Notes: generated by a model from the letters alone, not told the origin. Shown: positions 35,277 through 43,859, numbered from the stretch's first letter. The stretch is 64,000 bases of DNA from Bacteroidia bacterium (GCA_030425425.1 JAUIAO010000015.1:1-64000); one strand, 5' to 3'. Translations and numbers: made by a program.

Positions 35277-36875
35277 TTAACCATTTTTCATTGATGGTAA
35301 GGGCCTCATTACATCCTGTTTTTCTAGTTCTTCCTGTATCGATATCCATTTATGCCAATGATAATTTCTAATCCAGATTGCATTTGTTAATTCAGCTTCA
35401 TCAATATTATTTATTTGAAAAGGAACGACAATTTCATAGTCAACATTTTCGCCATTCACCTTCATCCTCTGCAATTTGACTGGTTTTAGTCCTTGAACAA
35501 CCATATTCGTATCCAACAAACCATCAACTAAATGAAACCCATTCATACTCTTAAGCTCACCTTTGCCATCTATATTTAAACTAAACAGATAAACTGCTGA
35601 TTTTTTCGATTTGGAGTACTTTGATCGCCATTGATCAATCACTCGGTCTTTCCAATTACTTTTTAATCCGTAAAGGTCTAAATGACTTCTTTCTTTCTTG
35701 TTTATATATTGATAGATTATATCCCCTGTCCTTTCAAAATACGATTTCACTATCTTGCCTTCTTCGTAATGACGTGTAATGACTCGATTTTGAATTTCAT
35801 CTCTAAAGGTTTCAACTCCATTCCCATTTACATCCAAAACAGGGTCACCGTTAGTATTATAGACCTCAACAAATCTGAAATTATCTAATTCAAGAGGGAA
35901 CTGAATATCCCATTTAATTCCATAGTGTAGTTGCCCATTTTCGAAATAATGAGAAGTATACAGCAACCGATTTTTGTCATACTTATTTAATTTCCTAATC
36001 ATTCCAGAGGGATAATACCACTTCGATTCTCCATCCCTACTCTGTCTTATCAAACTACTGTAGGTTGATTCATTCACTAAAACAGTGTCATTGAAAAATT
36101 TTGCTTTCCAGATTCCTCTCGTGTATTTCAATTCACCTCTGTATCTAGCCTGATTTTTATCGGCAACCTCTTGCCACAATTCATTGAAATAAATAGGAAT
36201 CTCCTCCTTTTCTTTAATGGCATAAATGATGCTCTTAATCCAATCAGTATCATAGGTAGAATATAGATCATTCGTCTGTAGCCCTTCAAATAGAGTATTT
36301 AGGATATCATCCAATTCGGACGGTTTTTTGGATATAGAAAACCAATCAGTACTCCCCATTTTCCTTCCAATATAATATTCATGAGCGCCAAAAACGTCAT
36401 ATTCAGTATAACAAGCAAACTCAAAACCATTAAACTCAGTGATGAACCTCACATACCTCGGCTTATTCTTGAATTTCTTCCTTTTTACATTACCATTATA
36501 TTCATTGATTTTATCGATATAAAAATTACTAACTGTAAAAAATGAGTCCTCATCGATTATAAAAGACTTTACTTCATCAGGCATCAAACTCACCGTCTCA
36601 TACCCCTCTGGCTGGGCGATTTCAACATGGTCAGATTGTTCCAATAGCAGCGCTTCAATTTTTTCTCCTTTCTGGTCATAGTAATATCCCGTTCCAAAAC
36701 CCGTGCTTCTACTTCTTGTATCAATGATTGCTGGTTCGTTGTTCCAATATTCTAGCGGATCAAAATACCCTACAATGGGCATACCTTGAGTATCCATATA
36801 ATGACCTACGGGAATCTGGGCGTGAAGAAAGCATGAAAGGAATAAAAATGTGATAGTTAAAAAATCGGATCTCAT
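35277..36875 (-). CDS. Secreted protein with YwqK-like repeats, function unknown
   Basis: The 532-residue protein has a signal peptide (cleavage near CFLHAQ, 15-20) and an N-terminal beta-rich part with VGYFDPLEYWNNEP. Several short units of the toxin-antitoxin YwqK/MORN-like type follow (WYYPSGMIRKLNKYD, HYFENGQLHYGIKWD, RHYEEGKIVKSYFE). A calcium-like VLDVNGNGVETF follows, where D-x-N-G-N-G resembles a short EF-hand or dockerin loop. It is probably exported to the periplasm or surface. No neighbour indicates a role. Confidence 0.6.
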   Translation of the reverse strand: MRSDFLTITFLFLSCFLHAQIPVGHYMDTQGMPIVGYFDPLEYWNNEPAIIDTRSRSTGFGTGYYYDQKGEKIEALLLEQSDHVEIAQPEGYETVSLMPDEVKSFIIDEDSFFTVSNFYIDKINEYNGNVKRKKFKNKPRYVRFITEFNGFEFACYTEYDVFGAHEYYIGRKMGSTDWFSISKKPSELDDILNTLFEGLQTNDLYSTYDTDWIKSIIYAIKEKEEIPIYFNELWQEVADKNQARYRGELKYTRGIWKAKFFNDTVLVNESTYSSLIRQSRDGESKWYYPSGMIRKLNKYDKNRLLYTSHYFENGQLHYGIKWDIQFPLELDNFRFVEVYNTNGDPVLDVNGNGVETFRDEIQNRVITRHYEEGKIVKSYFERTGDIIYQYINKKERSHLDLYGLKSNWKDRVIDQWRSKYSKSKKSAVYLFSLNIDGKGELKSMNGFHLVDGLLDTNMVVQGLKPVKLQRMKVNGENVDYEIVVPFQINNIDEAELTNAIWIRNYHWHKWISIQEELEKQDVMRPLPSMKNG

Positions 36876-36923
36876 TTGATTAGAATATTGATTGGCAGCA
36901 AGATATCAAACCTTCATCTGAAA

Positions 36924-37466
36924 TCAAACTCCCAACATCCGCCCCAACTTCAGGATAGCCACCATACTCAGGCTATCAGTTATCTTACCATCCAATACCA
37001 TTTGATAAGCCTCTTGGAATTGCAATTTCCAGATTTTCAAATCTTCTGTCTCTTCAAACTCCGTCTCACCTTGTGTTAGATCTTCTGCCAGAAAAGCGTA
37101 CCCCACTTCATTCGTCACTGAGTTGGAAGTATGCATTTTCACAAACTCTGTCCATTTTGCTGCTGTTAGCCCGGTTTCTTCTTTGAGTTCTCTCTGGGCA
37201 GACTCCAGCTTATCAATTCCGATAGGCCCTCCACCCATTGGTATCTCCCAGCTATATTCATCAAGAGAATAGCGCCACTGACCGACCAACCAGGTATTCT
37301 GATTTTCATCAATCGGGACAATTCCTATCGCGAGGTTTTTGAAAAGTACTTTACCATAGATCCCATTTCCTCCTCCGGGATTGATCACCTGATCTTCCTC
37401 TACTGTGATCCATGAGTTATCATATATACGCTTGCTTGAGAGCTTTTGCCACGGGTTCTTTTCCAT
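36924..37466 (-). CDS. Nudix hydrolase (ADP-ribose pyrophosphatase-like)
   Basis: The 180-residue enzyme has a Nudix box, GIDKLESAQRELKEETGL, with the catalytic REL-EETG core intact. The first glutamate of the consensus (E at the GxxxxxE position) appears to be replaced by Ile. IPMGGGP precedes the box as in ADP-ribose pyrophosphatases, and YGKVLFKNLAIGIVPIDENQ is typical of their N-terminus. It probably cleaves ADP-ribose or similar nucleoside diphosphates. The gene stands alone. Confidence 0.82.
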   Translation of the reverse strand: MEKNPWQKLSSKRIYDNSWITVEEDQVINPGGGNGIYGKVLFKNLAIGIVPIDENQNTWLVGQWRYSLDEYSWEIPMGGGPIGIDKLESAQRELKEETGLTAAKWTEFVKMHTSNSVTNEVGYAFLAEDLTQGETEFEETEDLKIWKLQFQEAYQMVLDGKITDSLSMVAILKLGRMLGV

Positions 37467-37535
37467 CTTTCAAAGAAACAAAATACAGAAGCACTATATA
37501 ACCAAGGTCTGAATTAAATGAAATATTGATTATTT

Positions 37536-38324
37536 CTACTTCATCCCAAAACTGTAGGAAGTCCAGAAGCTGATCCAATCTGTATCTCCTTCTGAATTAG
37601 GAATCATATGAGTAGCATGAATGAACCATTCTCCACCACGCTCTAATTTGAATGAGCAAACACCATCCTGGTCAGTTCGGGAATATTGATAGGTTGCCGG
37701 TTCATTCCCTGTTCTGTTCCTTGCAGTAATGGCCTTATTAGCTAGTGGCCTACCATTGAAAAAAACCTGAGCACTAATCCAATCCTCTGAAGTGAGCTCA
37801 TATGGATTTTGTAATAGAACTATTTCAAATTGATGCCCAACTTTCTTACTGTAAAGATCATCACCCTTTTTGGGATTACTCTGAACAAGAGTTTTTATGA
37901 ACCTAAGATATTTTTCTTTCTGCTCCGGCTTACTCTCATCCACTACTACATTCTCAATGTTATCACCTTTCACATAGCTTTTGAATCGATCTGTTGGCAA
38001 GGAAATCTGAGCATAGTTTCGTTCCATTGTAATCAACCCTAAACCTTCGAAATCCACTTTCATTTCTAGAATAGGAATATCTCCTTGTTCTGATGATTTT
38101 TTTAAGTCCTTTTGCCCGTCTTCAGTAAATAGGATGAAACCCTTAGTCATAGACTTTTGGTATACTCGCTCCGCTTCTACATTAAATCCATCCGCAACGA
38201 ACAAATGCAATTCCAGCGTCTGGCCTCTTTCTAAAAAGAAGCTCTCTGCCAATAAAATGTATTCATGTGCAGAAATGACTGTGGTCAAAATCACGATTAT
38301 TGTTGTGAGAATTATCTTTTTCAT
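37536..38324 (-). CDS. DUF4198-family periplasmic protein
   Basis: The 262-residue protein has a signal peptide (MKKIILTTIIVILTTVISAH) whose cleavage exposes HEY, a usual start for DUF4198 proteins. The family is often linked with metal uptake (NikM-like) and binds through N-terminal His. The middle has a beta-sandwich region and the end has DQDGVCSFKLERGGEWFIHAT. ATG 38324 is preferred over 38363 because it begins at the signal peptide. No metal transporter genes are adjacent, so the role is inferred weakly. Confidence 0.75.
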   Translation of the reverse strand: MKKIILTTIIVILTTVISAHEYILLAESFFLERGQTLELHLFVADGFNVEAERVYQKSMTKGFILFTEDGQKDLKKSSEQGDIPILEMKVDFEGLGLITMERNYAQISLPTDRFKSYVKGDNIENVVVDESKPEQKEKYLRFIKTLVQSNPKKGDDLYSKKVGHQFEIVLLQNPYELTSEDWISAQVFFNGRPLANKAITARNRTGNEPATYQYSRTDQDGVCSFKLERGGEWFIHATHMIPNSEGDTDWISFWTSYSFGMK

Positions 38325-38529
38325 TTTGTAATCTGTGGTTAAAGAGGGCAAGTTAAGGGCCAATTGTAGAAATAACCAGAATTAGACAAAACTCTATAAA
38401 ACGGATTTGGAAAATGAAATACAAACAATAATCAAGACCGTTTGCACGTCTGAAATTCAACTTCATTTCGCTTCGGCCTATTCTCAAGCTCTTGGTCAGT
38501 AAAGAGAATTTTATATTTATTTTTACCCG

Positions 38530-39129
38530 ATGCTGAAATCTCAATTTCAAGATGAACTGATAGAAGCCGGTTGTGATGAAGCGGGACGCGGTTGCCTGGC
38601 AGGACCGGTGGTAGCTGCCGCTGTGATTTTACCAAAAGACTACCAGCACTCAATCCTCAACGATTCCAAGCAATTGAAAGAAAAACAGCGCGATGAACTG
38701 TTAATAGACATTAAAAAGGACGCAATCGCTTGGGCAATCGGCATGGCTTCTCCAGCTGAAATAGATGAAATCAACATCCTCAATGCCTCGTATCTGGCTA
38801 TGCACAGGGCTGTAGATGGTCTGACCCAGATCCCTGAATTGCTCTTGATCGACGGCAATCGTTTTAAACCAAAACAGGATATTCCTTACGAATGCATCAT
38901 CAAAGGTGATGGTAAATATCTATCCATAGCTGCGGCATCTATCATCGCGAAAACACATCGAGATAAGCTGATGCGTAAACTGGCAGAGGAGTTCCCAGGT
39001 TATAGCTGGGAAACGAACTTTGGATATCCCACACCGCCACATAGACGCGGGATCAAAGAATTGGGAATCACACCGCATCATCGCAAAAGCTTTCAGCTAC
39101 TACCTAGCCAGCTTGACTTATTTATCTAA
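38530..39129 (+). CDS. rnhB: Ribonuclease HII
   Basis: RNase HII removes ribonucleotides from DNA and RNA primers. The 199-residue protein opens with [19 protein letters not shown], carrying the conserved DEAGRG with the first catalytic acids. It continues with [12 protein letters not shown], a later acidic residue in LLIDGNRF and [20 protein letters not shown]. The length is usual. It is preceded by a 166-bp gap and followed by a 113-bp gap, so it is probably transcribed alone. Confidence 0.95.
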   Translation: MLKSQFQDELIEAGCDEAGRGCLAGPVVAAAVILPKDYQHSILNDSKQLKEKQRDELLIDIKKDAIAWAIGMASPAEIDEINILNASYLAMHRAVDGLTQIPELLLIDGNRFKPKQDIPYECIIKGDGKYLSIAAASIIAKTHRDKLMRKLAEEFPGYSWETNFGYPTPPHRRGIKELGITPHHRKSFQLLPSQLDLFI

Positions 39130-39242
39130 AAGCGATTCAAAACTCAAACATTGCGCTCCTACTAAAAATCATTTTAGTGTGTCTTTGAAAAAACTTTGCA
39201 GGAAATTGTAATTTTATCGTATCACACAACCGATCCTAACCG

Positions 39243-40163
39243 ATGATTCAAAAAGGAAAAAACATATTCAGAACGATCATTTTTCTTCTGATTATTGGCA
39301 TCACCTCCTCTGCATATGCTCAGGAAACTGAAAGCAATCTTTATCAGGTACAAACTACAGATGGGAATATCTATAGAGGTTATTTGATCGAAAAAAACTT
39401 CAATACGATCCAACTCCAGACTAAAAGCATTGGCATCATTACCATTCAGTTTGAAGATGTAGTCAAAATAGAAAAATTGAATGGGGATGAACCAGCAGTA
39501 CAACCTCCCCAGACCTACTACCAAGACCCTTCAGACTTCCGGGAGGCGAGCAAAAAAAGTCCAAATGGAGCTCCCCAAACTTATTTTGTGAGTCCATCAT
39601 CCTTCGGATTGAAAAAAGGTGAAGCTTATTATCAAAATATTTATGTGTTCCTCAATCAGGTAAATGTGGGTATAACTGATCGGTTTTCATTGGGTTTAGG
39701 TGGTGTATTAATCCCGGCAGTTGATACTGGTATTCCGATCTGGGTAATGCCCAAAATAAAAATCCCTTTGATTGAAGATAAATTGATTTGGGGTGTTGGG
39801 TCGCTCCACGGTGCATTGCTTGAAACAGATCCGTACGGATTTGGGGCGGTATTTACTGATTTTTCCTTCGGTAGTAAACATAATCACGTAAGCGTAGGAT
39901 TCGGTGGAGCGTACGAATATGGGGTGTGGTCCGATCAGCCATTTTTCTCTTTTAATGGAATGCTGAGAGTGAGTCCGAGTATTTCCATTACCTCAGAAAA
40001 TTACGTTTCGGAGTTCAACAGTTTTCTTTCTTTGCATGCCTATCAATACCTATCTTCTGAGGTAGTCTTACAGTGGGGACTCATGCTTGTGGGAGATAAC
40101 TATGACCTTATCCCATTGCCTCTATTAGGATTGCAGGTACCAATAAGAATGAAATTGAAATAA
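39243..40163 (+). CDS. Outer-membrane or surface protein, function unknown
   Basis: The 306-residue protein has a signal peptide (cleavage near SSAYAQ) and a short N-terminal region YQVQTTDGNIYRGYLIEKNF that resembles an SH3-like or Sm-like strand set. A long beta-rich part follows (FSLGLGGVLIPAVDTGIP, HNHVSVGFGGAYEYGVWS, VLQWGLMLVGDNYDLIPLP) that fits an outer-membrane barrel. It ends in IRMKLK. It is seven bases upstream of the CsaA-like gene. Function not recognised. Confidence 0.6.
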   Translation: MIQKGKNIFRTIIFLLIIGITSSAYAQETESNLYQVQTTDGNIYRGYLIEKNFNTIQLQTKSIGIITIQFEDVVKIEKLNGDEPAVQPPQTYYQDPSDFREASKKSPNGAPQTYFVSPSSFGLKKGEAYYQNIYVFLNQVNVGITDRFSLGLGGVLIPAVDTGIPIWVMPKIKIPLIEDKLIWGVGSLHGALLETDPYGFGAVFTDFSFGSKHNHVSVGFGGAYEYGVWSDQPFFSFNGMLRVSPSISITSENYVSEFNSFLSLHAYQYLSSEVVLQWGLMLVGDNYDLIPLPLLGLQVPIRMKLK

Positions 40164-40169
40164 CATAGG

Positions 40170-40499
40170 ATGATTAAATGGGAAGATTTCGAAAAAATTG
40201 ATCTAAGGGTTGGTACAATCATCAAGTGTGAGAGGTTTCTTGAAGCGAAAAAACCTGCCTTCAAACTTCTGATTGATTTTGGAGATGGAATTGGGCTAAA
40301 AAAAAGCTCTGCACAGATCACCCATCTGTATGCGCCGGAAGATTTAGTTGACCGGCAAATTGTAGCCATTATTAATTTTCCTCCTAAACAGATTGGATCA
40401 TTCATAAGTGAGTGCCTGGTTCTGGGTATTTATGGTCAGGATGGAGTAATACTCTTGAGTCCTGAAAGAAAGGCAGCTAATGGTGCCAAAATCGGATAG
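40170..40499 (+). CDS. csaA: tRNA-binding (CsaA-like) protein
   Basis: The 109-residue protein is one OB-fold tRNA-binding domain of the CsaA/Trbp111 type, with FEKIDLRVGTIIKCERFLEAKKPAFKL-like start, LKKSSAQITHLY and RQIVAIINFPPKQIGSF. It binds tRNA in related proteins; in Bacillus CsaA also acts as an export chaperone. Its stop (TAG, 40497-40499) directly abuts the stop of the convergent SiaC-type gene, with no room for a terminator between. Confidence 0.88.
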   Translation: MIKWEDFEKIDLRVGTIIKCERFLEAKKPAFKLLIDFGDGIGLKKSSAQITHLYAPEDLVDRQIVAIINFPPKQIGSFISECLVLGIYGQDGVILLSPERKAANGAKIG

Positions 40500-40901
40500 T
40501 CAGGCCACTCGCTGCAATTCCTGCTCCTCCTCCATCATTATATAATCAAAATTGAGTCCAAGAATATCTTCATAATCCTCCCCAGTCTCTAACATATCCT
40601 CATCATCTTCTTCAAAGTGCCAGTTAATGACTACCTCCGCGCCGCTGATTTCCAGTTTCTTCAGTGTCCGAAACATGTCAAATAAACACTTGCTGCTGCT
40701 GGTATTGAAGTAATCCAACGCCACGTCTACTTCTATCCTATTATTTGTAGCAAATAGTCTCCTGATCTTCTCAATCAGAGGAAAATAAAAGTTAATCGCA
40801 CTCTCGGGTGTGGACTTGCCTCTTAGCTCGATTCTTCCTATTTCTGAATCGAGCTGAACAAAAGGCGTTGTTTTAGTTGGTTCAATTCTCAGGTCAATCA
40901 T
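40500..40901 (-). CDS. SiaC/DUF1987-family phosphoprotein
   Basis: The 133-residue protein fits the DUF1987/SiaC family: IEPTKTTPFVQLDSEIGRIELRGKSTPES-like start, YFPLIEKI, LDYFNTSSSKCLFDMFRTL (the serine-rich NTSSSK segment is the expected phosphorylation site) and INWHFEEDDEDMLETGEDYE. In Pseudomonas, SiaC is switched by the kinase SiaB and the PP2C phosphatase SiaA and controls a diguanylate cyclase. Here a PP2C phosphatase lies on the other side of a divergent gap. It follows the STAS-like gene by eight bases. Confidence 0.82.
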   Translation of the reverse strand: MIDLRIEPTKTTPFVQLDSEIGRIELRGKSTPESAINFYFPLIEKIRRLFATNNRIEVDVALDYFNTSSSKCLFDMFRTLKKLEISGAEVVINWHFEEDDEDMLETGEDYEDILGLNFDYIMMEEEQELQRVA

Positions 40902-40909
40902 GATGATTT

Positions 40910-41335
40910 TTATTCTGCGTTTACAGCTTCCTCCACTGTTTCAAAATATTCAATTTTAAGCTTAGCCAGCAATTCTTTCGGGTATTTGGCTAAAAGTGGT
41001 TTACGCGCTGCTTCTACAGACTTTCTGAAATATTCCAACTTCGGCAATACCTTATAGTGCTTGGTGAGACCGTAGTTAATTACCTCAGTTTTCCACTCTG
41101 TAAAATACCATTTCATCGAAGGCTGATGAAAGGTTCTGAGGTTCGATTTGTCAAATACGAATTTGGTATACTCACCCTCCTTGATCTCGTCTGAAAGCAT
41201 TTCAAAAATCTGCTTGAACTTACCGATAGGTACATAATCAGCGGTCAATACACAGCCAATCATTTTCTTCTCTTCATTGACTAGCCCTTTGGCATATTCG
41301 TTCACAAATATTTCTGTAAATCCTAAATTTTCCAT
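40910..41335 (-). CDS. STAS/SpoIIAA-like protein
   Basis: The 141-residue protein has an alternating beta-alpha pattern with YTKFVFDKSNLRTFHQPSMKW and WKTEVINYGLTKHYKVLPKL followed by EYFRKSVEAARK. This looks like SpoIIAA-like STAS proteins in which the WK and EYFRKSVEA segments are conserved. Such proteins act in partner-switching or lipid sensing. It lies upstream of the SiaC-type gene on the same strand and is divergent from the roadblock-like and phosphatase genes. The domain call is by eye and moderate. Confidence 0.6.
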   Translation of the reverse strand: MENLGFTEIFVNEYAKGLVNEEKKMIGCVLTADYVPIGKFKQIFEMLSDEIKEGEYTKFVFDKSNLRTFHQPSMKWYFTEWKTEVINYGLTKHYKVLPKLEYFRKSVEAARKPLLAKYPKELLAKLKIEYFETVEEAVNAE

Positions 41336-41399
41336 TTTGATGGGTTGGTTAAAAGTTCCACGCTAGATATACCAATTACCACCCTCAATTGTTTTCATC

Positions 41400-41432
41400 T
41401 TGTTTAACTTTTTAAAATTTTTAATTAAACAA
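41400..41432. promoter_or_regulatory. Inverted repeat in divergent signalling promoter region
   Basis: TTGTTTAA (41400-41407) and TTAAACAA (41425-41432) are perfect inverted arms 17 bp apart in the 142-bp gap between the STAS-like gene (minus) and the roadblock-like gene (plus). The spacing of one to three helical turns and the divergent position suggest an operator or shared regulatory site. Confidence 0.45.
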
Positions 41433-41477
41433 AACATTTTCATTCCATTCAGGCTTATTCTCAAATAAAACATATAA

Positions 41478-41846
41478 ATGATGAATGAGGAACTGGAAGA
41501 ATTATTGGAAAAACTTTTGGGAGATTACTCCGATGCAATCGGAATAGCCTTTCAAAGCCTAGAACTGCCTATTGCGAGTCACTACGGTGAGAAAACTGAT
41601 ATATTAGAAAAATACAAAGACATCCCAATGATGTCAATTGACGAATCGTTTAACACTTCGTTTAATTTCATCATCACTGAAGGAGGAACAATAGTGATTT
41701 TTTTTATTAAAAATCTGCATTTCATTTCTGTTTTTGTCAAAAATGAAATGCCCAACAAAGAACTGGCATTAAGGATATACCAGAAATACGCACCGAAATT
41801 CGAACAACTGATCAACAGACTATATGAAGCCGAAAAAATTCATTAA
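41478..41846 (+). CDS. Roadblock/LC7-like small protein
   Basis: The 122-residue protein has the pattern of a roadblock-like fold: an N-terminal helix (MNEELEELLEKLLGDYSDAIGI), two strands (AFQSLELPIASHYG), a helix and a strand pair (FNFIITEGGTIVIFFIKNLH, FISVFVKNEM), and a final helix. Such proteins sense or scaffold small GTPases or kinases. It overlaps the next gene, a phosphatase, by 23 bases, so the two are translated together. The identification is tentative. Confidence 0.55.
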   Translation: MMNEELEELLEKLLGDYSDAIGIAFQSLELPIASHYGEKTDILEKYKDIPMMSIDESFNTSFNFIITEGGTIVIFFIKNLHFISVFVKNEMPNKELALRIYQKYAPKFEQLINRLYEAEKIH

Positions 41847-42909
41847 TCAACTCAACCAAAATTTCGAGGAGATACTTAGCCTTGGATTTATTTCCGAAGG
41901 GGAACTCAAGGAATTCAGCAACTTTTCGACCATAGATTCTGAACATCTCGAAGGTATCGTCATGCGGCTATATTTCCTCACCCTCGATCCGGAAAAAGAC
42001 ATCAAATTTTTCATCAACCAATATGAAGAAAATAGGTATTTGTATTTGGTAAAAATCACCGAAGAAGTCTGGCTATTTGTCATGTGCAGTGATTCGAATT
42101 TTGCTAAACTTCATTTTTTCATCAAGTACATGTTGTCTGATGTGGTAATAGACTTTGACGATTCTGAACCACAAGACGAAGAAAAATTGACTGTGGAGCA
42201 AGAAAAGCTATTATCGGCTCAGAGGATACAACAAATGTTGCTTCCGGATCTGGACAAACAGATACCTTCTTTTAAAACACGTCAGCTACATTACAAGCCT
42301 AAAGATATTGTTGGAGGAGATTTTTATTGGGCAAAAAAAACCAAAACACATGAATGGATAGTCGTAGGAGATTGTACCGGCCATTCGGTAGAAGGTGCTC
42401 TGGGATCGGTCAGCGTGATGTCCATACTCAATGAGGTTTTTTACAGTAACATGAACCCTCACCACTTGATTAAAGCACTTCATGAAAGTCTGAATAACAT
42501 GCAGAGCCAGGATCTGGTGGACGGTTACGGTATCGGAGTAGAACTGATGGTGATGAAATATGAACCTAAAACCAAAACGCTAAAATATAGTAGTAACGGG
42601 CTCACCTTGTACCTGATCGATGATCGTGTGCGTCATTTCAAAACTAAAAAATCCTCTTTCGATCCCGATAGAGTCATTAAGTATATCCGTTCAAGAACCA
42701 TACACCTTGATGAAAACCGGGCTGTATTCACTCATTCAGACGGGATTCCTGACCAACTAAATTCAGAAGGCAAGAAACTGAAAACAGCTAAACTCAGAAG
42801 GACTCTTGGCGAAGGTGGTGATGGAAATAGCATTCGTCAGCTCTTTGATGATTGGAAAAACGAAGAAATTCAAACTGATGATGTGGTGAGTATCTACCTG
42901 AAACCATAA
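41824..42909 (+). CDS. SpoIIE-type PP2C protein phosphatase
   Basis: The 361-residue protein has a 115-residue N-terminal domain of unknown fold and a linker helix (EEKLTVEQEKLLSAQRIQQM). A complete PP2C/SpoIIE domain follows, with metal-binding acids visible in DIVGGDFYWAKK, GDCTGHSVEGALGS, FTHSDGIPDQ and QTDDVVSIYLKP. It should remove phosphate from serine on a STAS- or SiaC-type partner. The N-terminal domain resembles the roadblock-like protein encoded just upstream in its strand-helix pattern. It has no membrane segment. Confidence 0.85.
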   Translation: MKPKKFINQLNQNFEEILSLGFISEGELKEFSNFSTIDSEHLEGIVMRLYFLTLDPEKDIKFFINQYEENRYLYLVKITEEVWLFVMCSDSNFAKLHFFIKYMLSDVVIDFDDSEPQDEEKLTVEQEKLLSAQRIQQMLLPDLDKQIPSFKTRQLHYKPKDIVGGDFYWAKKTKTHEWIVVGDCTGHSVEGALGSVSVMSILNEVFYSNMNPHHLIKALHESLNNMQSQDLVDGYGIGVELMVMKYEPKTKTLKYSSNGLTLYLIDDRVRHFKTKKSSFDPDRVIKYIRSRTIHLDENRAVFTHSDGIPDQLNSEGKKLKTAKLRRTLGEGGDGNSIRQLFDDWKNEEIQTDDVVSIYLKP

Positions 42910-42989
42910 TTAATTTAGCAGTCGGTCATAGTGGAAGATTCCCATTAAATTCGTGATCTGAATATTTCTAATTTCAAAACACAAGCATT

Positions 42990-43766
42990 ATGACTGATCT
43001 GCACCTGGTATCCTGGAATGTAAATGGCATCAGAGCTATCATGAAAAAAGACTTTCAAAAAGACATTTCAGAGTTGAACCCAGACGTATTCTGCTTACAG
43101 GAAACGAAAGCTCAGCCTGTAGATGTAAAGAAGGCTTTGGAGCCATTTGAAGAAGATTATCACGTTTTCACCAATTCTTCAAAAGCTCGAAAGGGTTATT
43201 CTGGAACAGCTATTTTATCAAAAAAGGAACCTCTGGAGGTTACCTATGACATGGGAATAGAGGAGCACGATCAGGAGGGGCGTGTAATCACTGCAGAATT
43301 CGAAAAGTTTTTCTTAGTGACGGTATACACACCTAATTCAGGCAGCTCCAGATTACAGTACCGCACCACTTGGGATGAAGCTTTCAGAGATCACATGACT
43401 GCCTTGGATGAGAAAAAACCAGTAGTGGTCTGTGGAGACCTGAATGTTTGTCATCAAGCCATTGATTTGGCGAGACCAAAACAAAATTACAACAAATCTG
43501 CCGGCTACTTCCAGGAAGAAATTGACGGGTTTAGCAACATACTAGCAGAAGGATTTGTAGACACTTTCAGAGAACTCTATCCTGATGAGGTGAAATATTC
43601 TTGGTGGAATTATAAGTTCAAAGCGCGCGAAAGAAATGTGGGCTGGCGTATTGACTATTTTCTCGCTAGCGAAAGATTAATGCCGAATGTAAAAGATTCT
43701 CTGATTTACAACGATCGTTTTGGATCTGATCACTGTCCGGTAGCAATCCAGCTTAGCGTAGATTAA
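42990..43766 (+). CDS. xth: Exodeoxyribonuclease III / AP endonuclease
   Basis: The 258-residue enzyme belongs to the Xth/ExoA family, which cuts abasic sites and trims 3' ends. It carries SWNVNGIRA (N-terminal Asn), FCLQETKA (metal Glu), YTPNSG, GDLNVCHQAIDLARPK and the C-terminal SDHCPV with the catalytic His. The gene is flanked by short gaps, with a hairpin 15 bp after its stop. Confidence 0.95.
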   Translation: MTDLHLVSWNVNGIRAIMKKDFQKDISELNPDVFCLQETKAQPVDVKKALEPFEEDYHVFTNSSKARKGYSGTAILSKKEPLEVTYDMGIEEHDQEGRVITAEFEKFFLVTVYTPNSGSSRLQYRTTWDEAFRDHMTALDEKKPVVVCGDLNVCHQAIDLARPKQNYNKSAGYFQEEIDGFSNILAEGFVDTFRELYPDEVKYSWWNYKFKARERNVGWRIDYFLASERLMPNVKDSLIYNDRFGSDHCPVAIQLSVD

Positions 43767-43780
43767 ACCATATTTGGATC

Positions 43781-43817
43781 AAGTCTATTTGCATTAATGC
43801 CTTTCGCAAATAGACTT
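43781..43817 (+). terminator. Hairpin after xth, possible terminator
   Basis: AAGTCTATTTGC (43781-43792) and GCAAATAGACTT (43806-43817) form a perfect 12-bp stem with a 13-nt loop, 14 bp after the xth stop. Only short T-runs follow, so termination is likely but not strong. The hairpin also sits just before the gcvT promoter region. Confidence 0.5.
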
Positions 43818-43819
43818 CA

Positions 43820-43827
43820 TACTTTTG
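43820..43827 (+). promoter_or_regulatory. Candidate -7 box (TACTTTTG) for gcvT
   Basis: TACTTTTG matches the TAnnTTTG -7 consensus 33 bases before the gcvT start, directly after the xth hairpin. No convincing -33 TTTG is seen at normal spacing, so this is tentative. Confidence 0.3.
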
Positions 43828-43859
43828 GCTATTTTTGAGGCCAAAACAACAATATTCCC

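Noticed and set aside
38356-38366. Short match to the AGGGCCAAT part of the MATE-leader repeat
   Set aside because: Only about nine bases agree, which is within chance; it is not a third copy.
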